Shown: positions 37,559 through 46,723 of the stretch, piece by piece
Position numbering within the stretch: the stretch's first letter is position 1
How the letters are laid out: every line of letters starts with the position of its first letter
NCBI RefSeq assembly: GCF_018283645.1
Contig: NZ_JAGSXH010000023.1
Location: 1-64,000, forward strand
Source: Actinocrinis puniceicyclus
Lineage (GTDB): Bacteria > Actinomycetota > Actinomycetes > Streptomycetales > Catenulisporaceae
Reading direction: 5' to 3'
Length of the DNA: 64,000 nucleotides
Position numbers and translations under genes: made by a program
Notes under the pieces: model-generated
What the model saw: the letters and a program-made list of their open reading frames with translations, nothing else
What the model was told of the DNA's origin: nothing
The model's database searches: none

Positions 37559-39412
37559 TCAGGACTCTGTTCCGCGCAGGATGAGGGAAAGCCGGTTCGG
37601 CGCGTCGCGGACGAGCCGGACCGGGATTCCCCAGTCCTGCTGGTGGACGTGGCAGGCGGGGAAGAAGCCCTCGTCGTCCTCTTGCGCGCCCGGTGGCGGT
37701 TCGTCACAGGACGCTGCCCTGACCGAAACGTGCAAGACGCCTGATTCCAGGTCGCCGTCGAGTACGAGCGTGCGGCGCAGTGGCGTGTTCCGTCCGGCGC
37801 CCTCGCTGAGCAGCTGCGGCGGGGAGGCGGACACGACGAGTTGGGTGGAGGGACCGTAGCGCTCGTCGAGCTTCTGGCCCGCCGGGGGTTCGAAGACCAC
37901 TGACAGCTCCAGCTCACCGGGTGACAGGTCGGTCGCGGGACGCTGGGTGCGGTAGGCCGCCGACTCGACGCGTAGGGCCTCCTCGGGCAGGCGCACGCGG
38001 GTCAGGCGGTGCGCTGCCGACTCGACGACGAGCAGGTCGCCGTCGGCGAGGACCGCGTCGGAGGGTTCCCTCAGGCCGGTGATCAGGGTACTGACCTGGT
38101 CGGTAGCCGGGTCGAAGCGGCGGATGGCGCCGTTGTACGTGTCGCTGATCGCGATGGATCCGTCCGGCAGGGCCGTGACGCCGAGCGGGTGCTGGAGCAG
38201 CGCCTGCCGCGCGGCGCCGTCGCGCAGGCCGAAGTCGAACAGCCCGTGGCCGACCACGGTGGTCACGCTCGCCGCCGCGAGATCGAGGCGGCGCAGCGCG
38301 GAGGACTCGGAATCGGCGACCCAGACGACCCCGTCCGCGTCCACGGTCAGGCCGGACGGCTGGGAGAACCACGCCTCGGCCGCGGCGCCGTCGACGAGCC
38401 CTTCGTTTGTTGTGCCGGCGAGTACGGACACCGTCCGACTGGCCGGGTCGTACGCCCACAGTTGATGGATCCCGGCCATGGCGATGACGGTTCGGCCGTC
38501 CGCCGCCACCACCAGGTCCCAGGGCGAGGAGAGGTCCACCTCGCGGGCCGGGCCGCTTGTCGCGCGACCCTGAGACCACTGCCGGCCGGTACCGGCGAGC
38601 GTGGTGACCTCTCCGGTGCGCAGGTCGATGGCGCGCAGCGCGTGGTTCACCGAGTCGGCGACCACGGCGGTGTGCTCGTCGAGCAGGCACAACCCCTGCG
38701 GTTCGCTGAACCAGGCCTCGTGCGCCTCTCCGTCCAGCAGACCGCGTTCGCCCGATCCGAACCGGCGCAGCACGCTCTCGCCGTCGGCCGCGAGTTCGAC
38801 CACCGAATGATGCGCGGTATCAGAGACCAGGTACGTGCCGCCGGGCAGTGCGATCACCTTGCCGGGAAAGCTCAGCGCGGTGGGCTCGGGCTCCGGCGGC
38901 ACGTAGGGACTGTCGCCGCGTCGCAACGTACCCTTGGCTTCGTGCTCTGTGACGAGTTCGGATAGCAGGGTACGCAGACCGTGCGCGTGGCCCTCACCGG
39001 ACATCTGCGCGACGACGTACCCTTCGGGATCGATGACGCTGAGCGTGGGCCAGGCGCGCACCGCGTAGGCCTTCCACGTGGTCAGCCCGGGGTCGTCGAG
39101 CACCGGGTGCCGCACGTCGTACCGCGCGCAGGCGGCGACGAGCGCGTCATGGTCGGCTTCGTGTACGAACTTCGGCGAGTGCACGCCGACAACGACCAGC
39201 ACGTCGGCGAACTGCTCCTCCAACTCGCGCAGTTCGTCGAGCACGTGCAGGCAGTTCGCGCAGCAGAAGGTCCAGAAGTCCAGCAACACGCACCGGCCGC
39301 GCAGATCCGCGAGTGTCAGGCCCTTGCCGCCGGTGTTGATCCATCCGCCCGCGCCGACCAGCTCAGGGGCGCGGACGCGGGGCTGCCTGAGGTTGCCGTC
39401 ACCGTTGCGCAT
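37559..39412 (-). CDS. NHLRC2-like protein: thioredoxin fold plus NHL repeats
   Basis: A 617-residue protein with the NHLRC2 layout. Residues about 30-165 form a thioredoxin/TlpA-like domain with LLDFWTFCCANCLHVLDEL, so the motif is Cys-Cys-x-x-Cys rather than plain CxxC. Residues about 185-480 hold NHL-type beta-propeller repeats (LVSDTAHHSVVEL, VVADSVNHALRAIDL, VWVADSESSALRRLDL, AISDTYNGAIRRFDP). A C-terminal beta-sandwich follows. No signal peptide is seen, so it is probably cytosolic. The bacterial substrate is unknown; a redox-linked chaperone-like role is inferred. Confidence 0.9.
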   Translation of the reverse strand: MRNGDGNLRQPRVRAPELVGAGGWINTGGKGLTLADLRGRCVLLDFWTFCCANCLHVLDELRELEEQFADVLVVVGVHSPKFVHEADHDALVAACARYDVRHPVLDDPGLTTWKAYAVRAWPTLSVIDPEGYVVAQMSGEGHAHGLRTLLSELVTEHEAKGTLRRGDSPYVPPEPEPTALSFPGKVIALPGGTYLVSDTAHHSVVELAADGESVLRRFGSGERGLLDGEAHEAWFSEPQGLCLLDEHTAVVADSVNHALRAIDLRTGEVTTLAGTGRQWSQGRATSGPAREVDLSSPWDLVVAADGRTVIAMAGIHQLWAYDPASRTVSVLAGTTNEGLVDGAAAEAWFSQPSGLTVDADGVVWVADSESSALRRLDLAAASVTTVVGHGLFDFGLRDGAARQALLQHPLGVTALPDGSIAISDTYNGAIRRFDPATDQVSTLITGLREPSDAVLADGDLLVVESAAHRLTRVRLPEEALRVESAAYRTQRPATDLSPGELELSVVFEPPAGQKLDERYGPSTQLVVSASPPQLLSEGAGRNTPLRRTLVLDGDLESGVLHVSVRAASCDEPPPGAQEDDEGFFPACHVHQQDWGIPVRLVRDAPNRLSLILRGTES

Positions 39413-39443
39413 CGTTCGATTCTAATCGGACTTCAGCGGGTGA

Positions 39444-39490
39444 TCGTCACGCCTTCGGTCGTCACAGCCTTCGATCGTCACAGCCTTCGG
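39444..39490. repeat. Three tandem 15-16-base repeats at the nitrilase stop codon
   Basis: The unit TCGTCACAGCCTTCGG occurs three times in a row (39444-39458, 39459-39474, 39475-39490; the first lacks one A). The last copy includes the nitrilase gene's final codons and stop, so its 3' end has been duplicated twice. The extra copies are outside the coding frame. Confidence 0.8.
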
Positions 39491-40275
39491 TCCTTGAGCA
39501 CGGGAAAGCTCTCGCGGGTGCGCTCGACCAAGCCGGGGTCGATCTCGGCGTAGACGATCTGCTCACCCTCGCCACCCTCGGCCACGATCTCGCCCCACGG
39601 ATCGATGACCAGCGAGTGGCCGGCCATCTCGATCCCGGCCTGAGTGCCGGCCGCGCCGCACGCCAGCACGAACACCTGATCCTCGATGGCGCGGGCACGC
39701 GAGAGGGTCCGCCAGTGCTCGACCCGGCGCGCCGGCCAGGCCGCGACCTGCAGAACCGTCTGCACACCGGCGTCGAGCAGGCCGCGGTACAGCTCGGGGA
39801 AGCGTAAGTCGTAGCAGGTGGCCAGCCCGATCTTGGTCAGGACGGTGTCGTCGAGGTCCAGCAGGTCGAAGCTGACCAACTGCTCGCCGGGCGACATGAC
39901 CGCCGCCTCGCCCTGGTCGAAGCCGAAGCGGTGGATCTTGCGGTATCCGGCCAGCAGCTCGCCCTCGGCGTCGAAGACCAGTGAGGTGTTGTACAGCTTG
40001 CCGTCCGGGGTCCGCTCCACGATGGACCCGGCGTGCAGCACCACACCGCAGTCCATCGCCGCCTCACGCATTACCTGTGCGGTCTCGCCGTGCAGCGGCT
40101 CGGCGCCCTCCCGCCACGGCTCGGGATCGAACGCCCCGTGCAGCCACAGCTCCGGCAGCGCGACGAGATCCGCGCCGTCCTCGGCGGCCTCGTGGACCTT
40201 GGCCACGGCCAGCTCGCGGCTCTTCTCGGGCGCGCGGCCAAGGTCCACGTCGAATTGGATCAGTGCAGCCTTCAC
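39478..40275 (-). CDS. Carbon-nitrogen hydrolase (nitrilase superfamily)
   Basis: A 265-residue amidase of the nitrilase superfamily. The catalytic triad can be read: Glu in ADLVALPELWLHG, Lys in LLAGYRKIHRFGF and Cys in IGLATCYDLRFPEL. It probably cleaves a small omega-amide or similar C-N bond. The GTG at 40275 is chosen: it gives the usual MKAALIQFDV start and overlaps the bkdC stop as GTGA, so it is coupled to the branched-chain dehydrogenase operon. Relatives include omega-amidases acting on 2-oxoacid amides, a possible link to the bkd genes (inference). Confidence 0.9.
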   Translation of the reverse strand: MKAALIQFDVDLGRAPEKSRELAVAKVHEAAEDGADLVALPELWLHGAFDPEPWREGAEPLHGETAQVMREAAMDCGVVLHAGSIVERTPDGKLYNTSLVFDAEGELLAGYRKIHRFGFDQGEAAVMSPGEQLVSFDLLDLDDTVLTKIGLATCYDLRFPELYRGLLDAGVQTVLQVAAWPARRVEHWRTLSRARAIEDQVFVLACGAAGTQAGIEMAGHSLVIDPWGEIVAEGGEGEQIVYAEIDPGLVERTRESFPVLKDRRL

Positions 40276-41765
40276 ACCAAGGAAGCTACCGGGTCCTCCA
40301 GCACACGGCCAACGTCGCGCAGGAACTTCGACCCCAGTTCCCCGTCGATCATGCGGTGGTCGAAGGACAGGCCGAGCGTGGTCACCCAGCGCGGCTTGAT
40401 CTTCGCCTTGCCGTGCTTGTCGGTCACCACCCACGGCTGCTGCCGGATCGCGCCGAAGGCCAGGATCGCGGCCTCGCCGGGATTGATGATCGGGGTGCCG
40501 GTGTCCACGCCGAACACGCCCACGTTGGTGATCGTGATGGTGCCGCCGGTGAGGTCTTCGAGCGCTGTCCGGCCTTCGCGCGCGGTCGCGGCGAGCCCAC
40601 CGAGCGCGAGCGCGAGTTCGCGCAGCGGCAACCGCTCGGCGGCCTTGATGTTGGGCACGATCAGTCCACGCGGGGTGGCCGCGGCGATGCCGAGGTTCAC
40701 CGATCCGTGGATCACGATCTCCTGCGCGGCTTCGTCCCAGGAGGCGTTGACCTCCGGGTGCTTGGCCACCGCGAGCAGCAGCGCCTTGGCGACGAGGAGC
40801 AGCGGCGAGACCTTCACGTCCGCGAACTCGGGCAGCGCCTTGAGCCGCGCGACCAGCTTCATGGTGCGTGTCACGTCGAGGGTGAGGAACTCGGTCACGT
40901 GCGGCGCGGTGAACGCCGAGGACACCATCGCCGCGGCTGTCGCCTTACGCACACCCTTCACCGGTACGCGCCTGGTCTCGCCCACGGGAACGATCATCGG
41001 GTGCGACCCGACAGGCGGGGCCTCCCGGTGTGTCGCCGCCCGCTCGACCTCGTCGCGCGTGATGACGCCGTCCTCACGCTCGGGCGTGATCGTCGCCAGA
41101 TCCACGCCGAGGTCCCTGGCCAGCTTGCGAACCAGAGGCTTGGCGAGGACATAGCCCGGGCGGGCGGTGGCCCGATCGGGTGCTTGCGGCTGCTCGGGTC
41201 GGATCGGAGCGGCGAGAGCGCCGGCAACCGCGGGACGGGCCGGAGCAGTGACCGCGGCCGCCTGCTGTGCCGGCCGCTGCTCAATGGTCTGAGTTTGCGC
41301 CGCCTGAGTCTGCGCCGCCTGGGCCTGCACTGCCCGGGCCTGCGGAGCCTGGGCCTGCGGAGCCTCACTCATCGGCTTGCGCGCGCGGCGCTTGGTGGCT
41401 CCGTGCGTTACGCCGTACCCGACGAGCACGGGCTCGCGCTTGGCTTCGCCCTGGCCGTCTGCCCGCGGCGCGCTGTCGGCTCGGCCGGATCCGGTCGCCG
41501 GCGCCGAACCGCCCGGCTCGGCGCTCGCGGTCTCGATCGCGATGATCGGCGTGCCGACGTCCACCGTGCTGCCCTGCTCGACCAGCAACTCGCGCACCAC
41601 GCCCGCGAACGGCGAGGGCAACTCGACCGCCGCCTTCGCCGTCTCGATCTCCACCAGAGTCTGGTTGACCTTCACCTCGTCGCCGACGGCGACGACCCAC
41701 TGCAGGATCTCCGCCTCGGTCAGGCCCTCGCCCACGTCGGGCAGCCGGAACTGCTTGATCGCCAT
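40272..41765 (-). CDS. bkdC: 2-oxoacid dehydrogenase E2 (dihydrolipoyl acyltransferase)
   Basis: A 497-residue E2 core subunit. A single lipoyl domain occupies residues 1-80, with Lys44 of EIETAKAAVE as lipoyl site. A long Ala/Gln/Pro linker with repeated AQAPQARAVQAQ-like units follows, then a peripheral-subunit-binding domain (KPLVRKLARDLGVDLATI) and the catalytic domain with FDHRMIDGELGSKFL (active His). Order and content with E1 alpha and beta point to a branched-chain 2-oxoacid dehydrogenase, feeding isobutyryl/isovaleryl starters to branched fatty acids. E3 is not encoded here. Confidence 0.93.
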   Translation of the reverse strand: MAIKQFRLPDVGEGLTEAEILQWVVAVGDEVKVNQTLVEIETAKAAVELPSPFAGVVRELLVEQGSTVDVGTPIIAIETASAEPGGSAPATGSGRADSAPRADGQGEAKREPVLVGYGVTHGATKRRARKPMSEAPQAQAPQARAVQAQAAQTQAAQTQTIEQRPAQQAAAVTAPARPAVAGALAAPIRPEQPQAPDRATARPGYVLAKPLVRKLARDLGVDLATITPEREDGVITRDEVERAATHREAPPVGSHPMIVPVGETRRVPVKGVRKATAAAMVSSAFTAPHVTEFLTLDVTRTMKLVARLKALPEFADVKVSPLLLVAKALLLAVAKHPEVNASWDEAAQEIVIHGSVNLGIAAATPRGLIVPNIKAAERLPLRELALALGGLAATAREGRTALEDLTGGTITITNVGVFGVDTGTPIINPGEAAILAFGAIRQQPWVVTDKHGKAKIKPRWVTTLGLSFDHRMIDGELGSKFLRDVGRVLEDPVASLV

Positions 41766-41783
41766 TGCTTCGGCTCCCCTCTC

Positions 41784-42791
41784 TCAGTGCTCGAAGGCGC
41801 GGTCGACGGCGTCGAGCACGCGGTCCAGGTCGGGCAGGTAGGTCTCCTCGATCCGCGAGGGCGGATACGGGGTGTGGAATCCGCCGACCCGGCCGACGGG
41901 GGCCTCAAGCCGGTAGAAACAGCGCTCGGTGATCTGCGCGGCCAGTTCGCCGCCGAGCCCGAAGAAGACCGGGGCCTCGTGCACGACGACCAGCCGGCCG
42001 GTTCGGCCGACCGAATCGGCGACCGTGTCCACGTCGAGCGGCGAGATGGTGCGCAGGTCCACGACCTCGATCGAGCGTCCCTCGTCCTCGGCGGCGCGGG
42101 CCGCGTCAAGACAGGTGCGCACCATCGGGCCGTGGGCGGCGAGCGTCAGATCGGTTCCCGGGCGCACCACGACCGCCTGGTCCAGCCGGTACGCCGGGCC
42201 GGCCGTCTCGTCGAGCTGAGCCTTGTCCCAGTACCGGCGCTTCGGCTCGAAGAAGATGACCGGATCATCGGACTCGATCGCCTGCTGGATCATCCAGTAG
42301 CCGTCCACCGGGTTCGAGCAGGCCACGACGCGCAGACCGGCGGTGTGCGCGAACAGCGCCTCGGGCGACTCGGAGTGGTGCTCGACCGCGCCGATGCCGC
42401 CGCCGTAGGGGATGCGGATGACGATCGGAACGCGCATCTTGCCGAGCGAACGCGCATAGAGCTTGGCGACCTGCGTGGTGATCTGGTCGAAGGCCGGGAA
42501 GACGAAGCCGTCGAACTGGATCTCGCACACCGGCCGGTAGCCGCGCAGCGCCAGGCCGATGGCGGCGCCGATGATGCCGGACTCGGCCAGCGGGGTATCG
42601 ATGACCCGGGCGTCACCGAAGTCCTTCTGCAGGCCGTCGGTGACCCGGAACACCCCGCCGAGCTTGCCGATGTCCTCGCCCATCAGCAAGACCTTCGGGT
42701 CGCGCTCCATCGCGCGGCGCAGGCCCTTGTTCAGCGCCTTGGCGAGGGTGACCGGGGCCGCGGCGGCGGCGGAGTCGGGAGCCGCGCTCAT
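41784..42791 (-). CDS. bkdB: 2-oxoacid dehydrogenase E1 beta
   Basis: A 335-residue E1 beta (transketolase-like) subunit. Features: VLLMGEDIGKLGGVFRVTDG, DTPLAESGIIGAAIGLALRG, the IPYGGGIGAVEHHSESPEAL region with active-site histidines and the C-terminal GRLVVVHEAPVFFGLGGELA. The ATG at 42791 overlaps the E1 alpha stop as ATGA. With E1 alpha it forms the thiamine-diphosphate-dependent decarboxylase. Branched-chain preference is inferred from family resemblance and operon layout. Confidence 0.94.
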   Translation of the reverse strand: MSAAPDSAAAAAPVTLAKALNKGLRRAMERDPKVLLMGEDIGKLGGVFRVTDGLQKDFGDARVIDTPLAESGIIGAAIGLALRGYRPVCEIQFDGFVFPAFDQITTQVAKLYARSLGKMRVPIVIRIPYGGGIGAVEHHSESPEALFAHTAGLRVVACSNPVDGYWMIQQAIESDDPVIFFEPKRRYWDKAQLDETAGPAYRLDQAVVVRPGTDLTLAAHGPMVRTCLDAARAAEDEGRSIEVVDLRTISPLDVDTVADSVGRTGRLVVVHEAPVFFGLGGELAAQITERCFYRLEAPVGRVGGFHTPYPPSRIEETYLPDLDRVLDAVDRAFEH

Positions 42792-43981
42792 CGAGCCGCC
42801 TCCTCGTCGTGGAAGCCGTCGAGGTACGCGGACAACTGTGCGCGCTCGGCCGTGACCTGAGCGTGCGGTCCGGTGTACACGTAATCGAACATGCTCATCG
42901 GATGCGGGTCCGGCAGCGCCAGGCAACCCGCTCGGATCTCGGCGGCCAAGGCGTCGGCCTCGGCGTCCACGTCGGCGAAGAAGGCATCGTCCGCCTGAGC
43001 CTCGCGCACGAGGTACGCACGCAGCCGGGCGATCGGGTCTCGGGTACGCCAAAGTTCGACTTCGTCATTGCCGCGGTAACGGGTCGGGTCGTCCGAGGTG
43101 GTGTGCGCCCCCATGCGGTACGTGTAAGCCTCGATCAGCGTCGGGCCGTTGCCGCTGCGGGCGCGGTCGAGCGCGGCGCGCGTCACCGCGAGGCACGCGA
43201 AGACGTCGTTGCCGTCAACGCGCACTCCGGGAAACCCGAACCCGGAAGCGCGCCGGAAGAGGGGGACGCGGCTCTGCCGCTCGGTCGGCTCGGAGATCGC
43301 CCACTGGTTGTTCTGGCAGAAGAAGACCACCGGGGCGTTGTAGGAGGCGGCGAACACGAAGGACTCGTTCACGTCGCCCTGGGAGGAGGCGCCGTCGCCG
43401 AAGTAGGCGATCACCGCGTCGTCCGAGCCGTCCCGCTGGATGCCCATCGCGTAGCCGACCGCGTGCAACGTCTGCGATCCGATCACGATGGTGTACAGCA
43501 TGAAGTTCTTCTCGTTCGGGTCCCATCCGCCGTTGTTGACCCCGCGGAACATGCCCAGCAGGTTGATCGGCGGGACGCCCCGGGTCCACGCGACGCCGTG
43601 TTCCCGGTAGGTCGGGAAGGCGAAGTCGCCCGGCCGCATCGCCCGGCCCGAGCCGACCTGCGCGGCCTCCTGGCCGAGCAGCGAGGCCCACAGACCCAGC
43701 TCGCCCTGGCGTTGCAGCGCGGTGCCCTCGGTGTCGACCCGCCGCACCAGGACCAGGTCCCGGTAGAGCGCGCGGGCCTGCTCGGCGTCCACTTCGAGCG
43801 GATAGTCCGGGTGGCTGCGTCGTTCACCCTCAGGGGTGAGCAGCTGAACCAGGGGGAGCTGTTCGGCTTCCCCGTTCTCGTCGGCGGGGTGGGCGGCATC
43901 CGGCGGGGAGAGCGGTTCAGGCGCCGGTGCCTGCGCGGACCGGCGGGAGCGCGCCGGGGTCCGTGTCGTCACGTTCTTCAC
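42788..43981 (-). CDS. bkdA: 2-oxoacid dehydrogenase E1 alpha
   Basis: A 397-residue E1 alpha subunit. The thiamine-diphosphate motif runs from YFGDGASSQGDVNES to CQNNQWAISEP, and the phosphorylation-loop region YRMGAHTTSDDPTRYR is present. The N-terminal 45 residues are a Pro/Ala-rich extension. It heads the operon bkdA-bkdB-bkdC-nitrilase, all on the minus strand with overlaps or short gaps, after a 345-base upstream region. The HisC-like aminotransferase gene lies upstream on the same strand. Relative to an acetoin or pyruvate enzyme, a branched-chain role is more likely but not proved. Confidence 0.93.
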   Translation of the reverse strand: MKNVTTRTPARSRRSAQAPAPEPLSPPDAAHPADENGEAEQLPLVQLLTPEGERRSHPDYPLEVDAEQARALYRDLVLVRRVDTEGTALQRQGELGLWASLLGQEAAQVGSGRAMRPGDFAFPTYREHGVAWTRGVPPINLLGMFRGVNNGGWDPNEKNFMLYTIVIGSQTLHAVGYAMGIQRDGSDDAVIAYFGDGASSQGDVNESFVFAASYNAPVVFFCQNNQWAISEPTERQSRVPLFRRASGFGFPGVRVDGNDVFACLAVTRAALDRARSGNGPTLIEAYTYRMGAHTTSDDPTRYRGNDEVELWRTRDPIARLRAYLVREAQADDAFFADVDAEADALAAEIRAGCLALPDPHPMSMFDYVYTGPHAQVTAERAQLSAYLDGFHDEEAAR

Positions 43982-44326
43982 TCCTCATCGTCGGCGAGGA
44001 CCACGGAGGTCGTCCGCGGTTACGTCCTCAAGGCGGCCGGCACGGCGAGGTGAGGCGCGGGTGGGCTCAGTCACCCTCCGCGTCCGGACCGTCGCCGGTC
44101 GGTCGCTCCGTGTTCCCGGGATCGCCGGGCGCGGTTGGATCGTTGCCGGGTCGCCGCGCCGCCGCCTCGGATGTCGGCGGGCGAACGCGTTGACGAGGGT
44201 CACGTTACCGACCGGTTGCATCTGTCGAACAGTGCCTACCGGCTTAACCACGGACTGAAAACTTGTACCTCGGCTCAGGTGCTTAATCATTGCGTATGCT
44301 CAAAGGCCGGCAAGCGAGGCAGCACC
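43982..44326. promoter_or_regulatory. Upstream region of the bkd operon
   Basis: These 345 bases lie between the HisC-like gene's stop and the bkdA start, both on the minus strand, so they hold the bkd promoter. The part nearest hisC (44180-44300) is clearly more AT-rich than its surroundings, as promoters here tend to be. No operator or riboswitch was recognised. Confidence 0.35.
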
Positions 44327-45430
44327 TCACGCGAAACGCGCGGCCACCGCGATCACCAGATCGTTGGCCGCGGGCTCGCCGATGGTGACGCGCACCCCCT
44401 CGCCGGCGAACGGCCGCACCGTCACGCCCGCCTCCTCACAGGCCGCGGCGAACTTCTCGGTCCGCTCGCCCAGCCGCAGCCAGTAGAAGTTGGCCTCGGT
44501 GGCCGGTACCGCCAGGCCGTGGGCGCGCAACGCGTCCAGCACCCGGCCGCGCTCCGCGACCAGCGCGGCGACCCGTTCCCGCAGAGCGTCGCCGGCGCGC
44601 AGCGAGGCCACCGCGGCGGCCTGGGCCACCACGTTGACGCCGAACGGCACGGCGCACGCACGCAGCGCGGCCGCGACCGGAGGATGCGCGACCGCGAAGC
44701 CGATCCGGAGCCCGGCCAGACCGTAGGCCTTCGAGAAGGTACGCAGAACGCAGACGTTCGCTCGATCGCGGTACACATCGATGCCGTCCGCGACCGCTGG
44801 GTCGCGGTTGAACTCGCGGTACGCCTCGTCGATGACCACGAGCACGTCGGAGGGCACGCGGTCCAGGAAGCGCTCCAGTTCGTCGCGGTGCACCACCGTG
44901 CCGGTCGGGTTGTTGGGCGTGCAGACGAAGATCAGGCGGGTGCGTTCGGTGACCGCATCGGCCATCGCGCCGAGGTCGTGCCTCTCGTCGCGCAACGGCA
45001 CCTGCACGCAGGTCGCCCCCGCGATCCGGGCCAGGATCGGGTACGCCTCGAAGGACCGCCACGCGTACACCACCTCGTCCCCAGGACCGGTGGTGATCTG
45101 CAGCAGTTGCTGGGCGACGCCGACCGAACCGGTACCCACGGCCAAGTGCTCGACGGGCACGTCGTAGTACGCGGCGAGCACGCCGAGCAGTTCGCCCGAG
45201 CCGAAGTCCGGGTAGCGGTTGACCGATGCCGCGGCCACGGTCGCGGCTTCGAGCACGCCCGGCAGCGGCGGGTACGGGTTCTCGTTTGAAGCGAGCTTGT
45301 ACGACGGCCCCGCGCCGGGCGTGGGCGCCTTGCCCGCCTTGTAGGCCGGCAGCCCGGCCACAGCCTCGCGCAGCTTCGGACGAGCGGACGACCCGGTGCC
45401 GGCGGCCGGTTCGCCCGCCGAGTTCGCCAT
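44327..45430 (-). CDS. hisC: HisC-like aminotransferase (histidinol-phosphate/aromatic)
   Basis: A 367-residue class I/II aminotransferase of the HisC branch. It has [12 protein letters not shown] (substrate-end loop), [12 protein letters not shown]-type strand, [10 protein letters not shown] and the PLP Lys in [16 protein letters not shown]. Members use histidinol phosphate or aromatic amino acids; with no his operon here, an aromatic aminotransferase (Pat-like) role is equally possible. The start is uncertain between ATG 45430 and GTG 45445. It is divergent from the nickel permease gene. Confidence 0.85.
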   Translation of the reverse strand: MANSAGEPAAGTGSSARPKLREAVAGLPAYKAGKAPTPGAGPSYKLASNENPYPPLPGVLEAATVAAASVNRYPDFGSGELLGVLAAYYDVPVEHLAVGTGSVGVAQQLLQITTGPGDEVVYAWRSFEAYPILARIAGATCVQVPLRDERHDLGAMADAVTERTRLIFVCTPNNPTGTVVHRDELERFLDRVPSDVLVVIDEAYREFNRDPAVADGIDVYRDRANVCVLRTFSKAYGLAGLRIGFAVAHPPVAAALRACAVPFGVNVVAQAAAVASLRAGDALRERVAALVAERGRVLDALRAHGLAVPATEANFYWLRLGERTEKFAAACEEAGVTVRPFAGEGVRVTIGEPAANDLVIAVAARFA

Positions 45431-45549
45431 CGCAGAATTGGTCACCGCTGCCCGCTTTCTCCGCTCCGCGGCGGCAAGCCCGCCACCGCGCTCAGCGTAC
45501 GTCTTCGGCCAGGCGACTTTCATCCGTGCAGTTGCTTTATAGCCGCAGA

Positions 45550-45564
45550 TGCGAACTCTTTGCA
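45550..45564 (+). promoter_or_regulatory. Candidate Nur box upstream of the nickel permease gene
   Basis: The 15 bases TGCGAACTCTTTGCA fit the Streptomyces Nur operator pattern tGCaa-N5-ttGCA with one mismatch. They end 11 bases before the permease ATG, where a bound repressor would block transcription or initiation. Nur is the nickel-responsive Fur-family repressor of nickel uptake genes, so both site and gene fit. Confidence 0.55.
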
Positions 45565-45575
45565 ATAGTAGCCAC

Positions 45576-46703
45576 ATGAGCCGATCCGCCATCGCCGAAC
45601 AGGCGCCCGCGCCAGCCCCCGAAGCCGGCCTGATCGGACGGTTGCGCGGCGCGCTGACCCGGGCGGAGTGGTACCGGCTGGCCGGCATGGGCGGGTTCAT
45701 CCTGCTGCTGCATCTCGTCGGCTGGGGCATCGTCCTCACCCTCGCTTCGAGGCACTACCCGCTCGGCGCGGCGGCCTTCGGCGTCGGCACCGGACTGACC
45801 GCGTACACCCTGGGGATGCGGCACGCCTTCGACGCGGACCACATCGCCGCGATCGACAACACGACGCGCAAACTCATGGGCGAGGGCGAGCGGCCGCTGT
45901 CCGTGGGCTTCTGGTTCTCGCTCGGCCACTCCTCCGTCGTCTTCGGGCTCGCGCTGCTGCTCTCACTCGGAGTCAAAGCACTGGTCGGGCCGGTGAGGAA
46001 CGACGGCTCGCGGCTTCACCACTACACCGGTCTGATCGGCACCACGCTCTCCGGTGCCTTCCTCTACCTGATCGCGGCGGTCAACGTGGCGATCCTCTGG
46101 GGCATCCTGAAGGTCTTCCGCGCGATGCGCCGCGGCGCGTTCGACGAGGCCGCGCTCGAAGCGCACCTGGCCAACCGCGGCCTGCTCAACCGGCTGCTCG
46201 GACGTGTCACGCGGGCGATCAGCAGGCCCTGGCAGATGTACCCGGTCGGGCTGCTGTTCGGCCTGGGCTTCGACACCGCCTCCGAGGTCGCCTTCCTGGT
46301 GCTGGCTTCCACCAGCGCTCTGGCCGGGCTGCCCTGGTACGCGATCCTCTCGCTGCCGGTGCTCTTCGCGGCCGGGATGAGCCTGCTGGACACGATCGAC
46401 GGCTCGTTCATGAACTTCGCCTACGGCTGGGCCTTCGCCAGCCCGGTGCGCAAGGTGTACTACAACCTGACCATCACAGGGCTCTCGGTGGCCGTCGCGC
46501 TGATCGTCGGGACCGTGGAGCTGCTGAGCCTGGTCGCGCAGCAGTTGAACTACACCAGCGGATTCTGGTCGTGGATCGGCGGGATGAGCCTGAACACGGT
46601 CGGGTTCTTCATCGTCGGGCTCTTCGTCGCGACCTGGGTGGTCGCGCTCGCGGTGTGGAAATACGGCCGGATCGAGGAACGGTGGCGGCACGGCGGGGGC
46701 TGA
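45576..46703 (+). CDS. NicT/HoxN-type nickel(/cobalt) permease
   Basis: A 375-residue inner-membrane transporter with about eight helices. The family signature [18 protein letters not shown] lies in the second helix, with [22 protein letters not shown] and [18 protein letters not shown] as further signatures. It imports nickel, perhaps cobalt, with high affinity and low capacity. The ATG at 45576 is used; a start at 45549 would place the N-terminus over the candidate Nur box. No urease or hydrogenase genes lie nearby. Confidence 0.92.
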   Translation: MSRSAIAEQAPAPAPEAGLIGRLRGALTRAEWYRLAGMGGFILLLHLVGWGIVLTLASRHYPLGAAAFGVGTGLTAYTLGMRHAFDADHIAAIDNTTRKLMGEGERPLSVGFWFSLGHSSVVFGLALLLSLGVKALVGPVRNDGSRLHHYTGLIGTTLSGAFLYLIAAVNVAILWGILKVFRAMRRGAFDEAALEAHLANRGLLNRLLGRVTRAISRPWQMYPVGLLFGLGFDTASEVAFLVLASTSALAGLPWYAILSLPVLFAAGMSLLDTIDGSFMNFAYGWAFASPVRKVYYNLTITGLSVAVALIVGTVELLSLVAQQLNYTSGFWSWIGGMSLNTVGFFIVGLFVATWVVALAVWKYGRIEERWRHGGG

Positions 46704-46723
46704 CACGCCGGCGCCGCGCGTCA

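Noticed and set aside
39981-42860. 959-codon plus frame antisense to bkdB and bkdC
   Set aside because: Wholly opposite the well-supported dehydrogenase genes; composition is Arg/His/Gly-rich noise.
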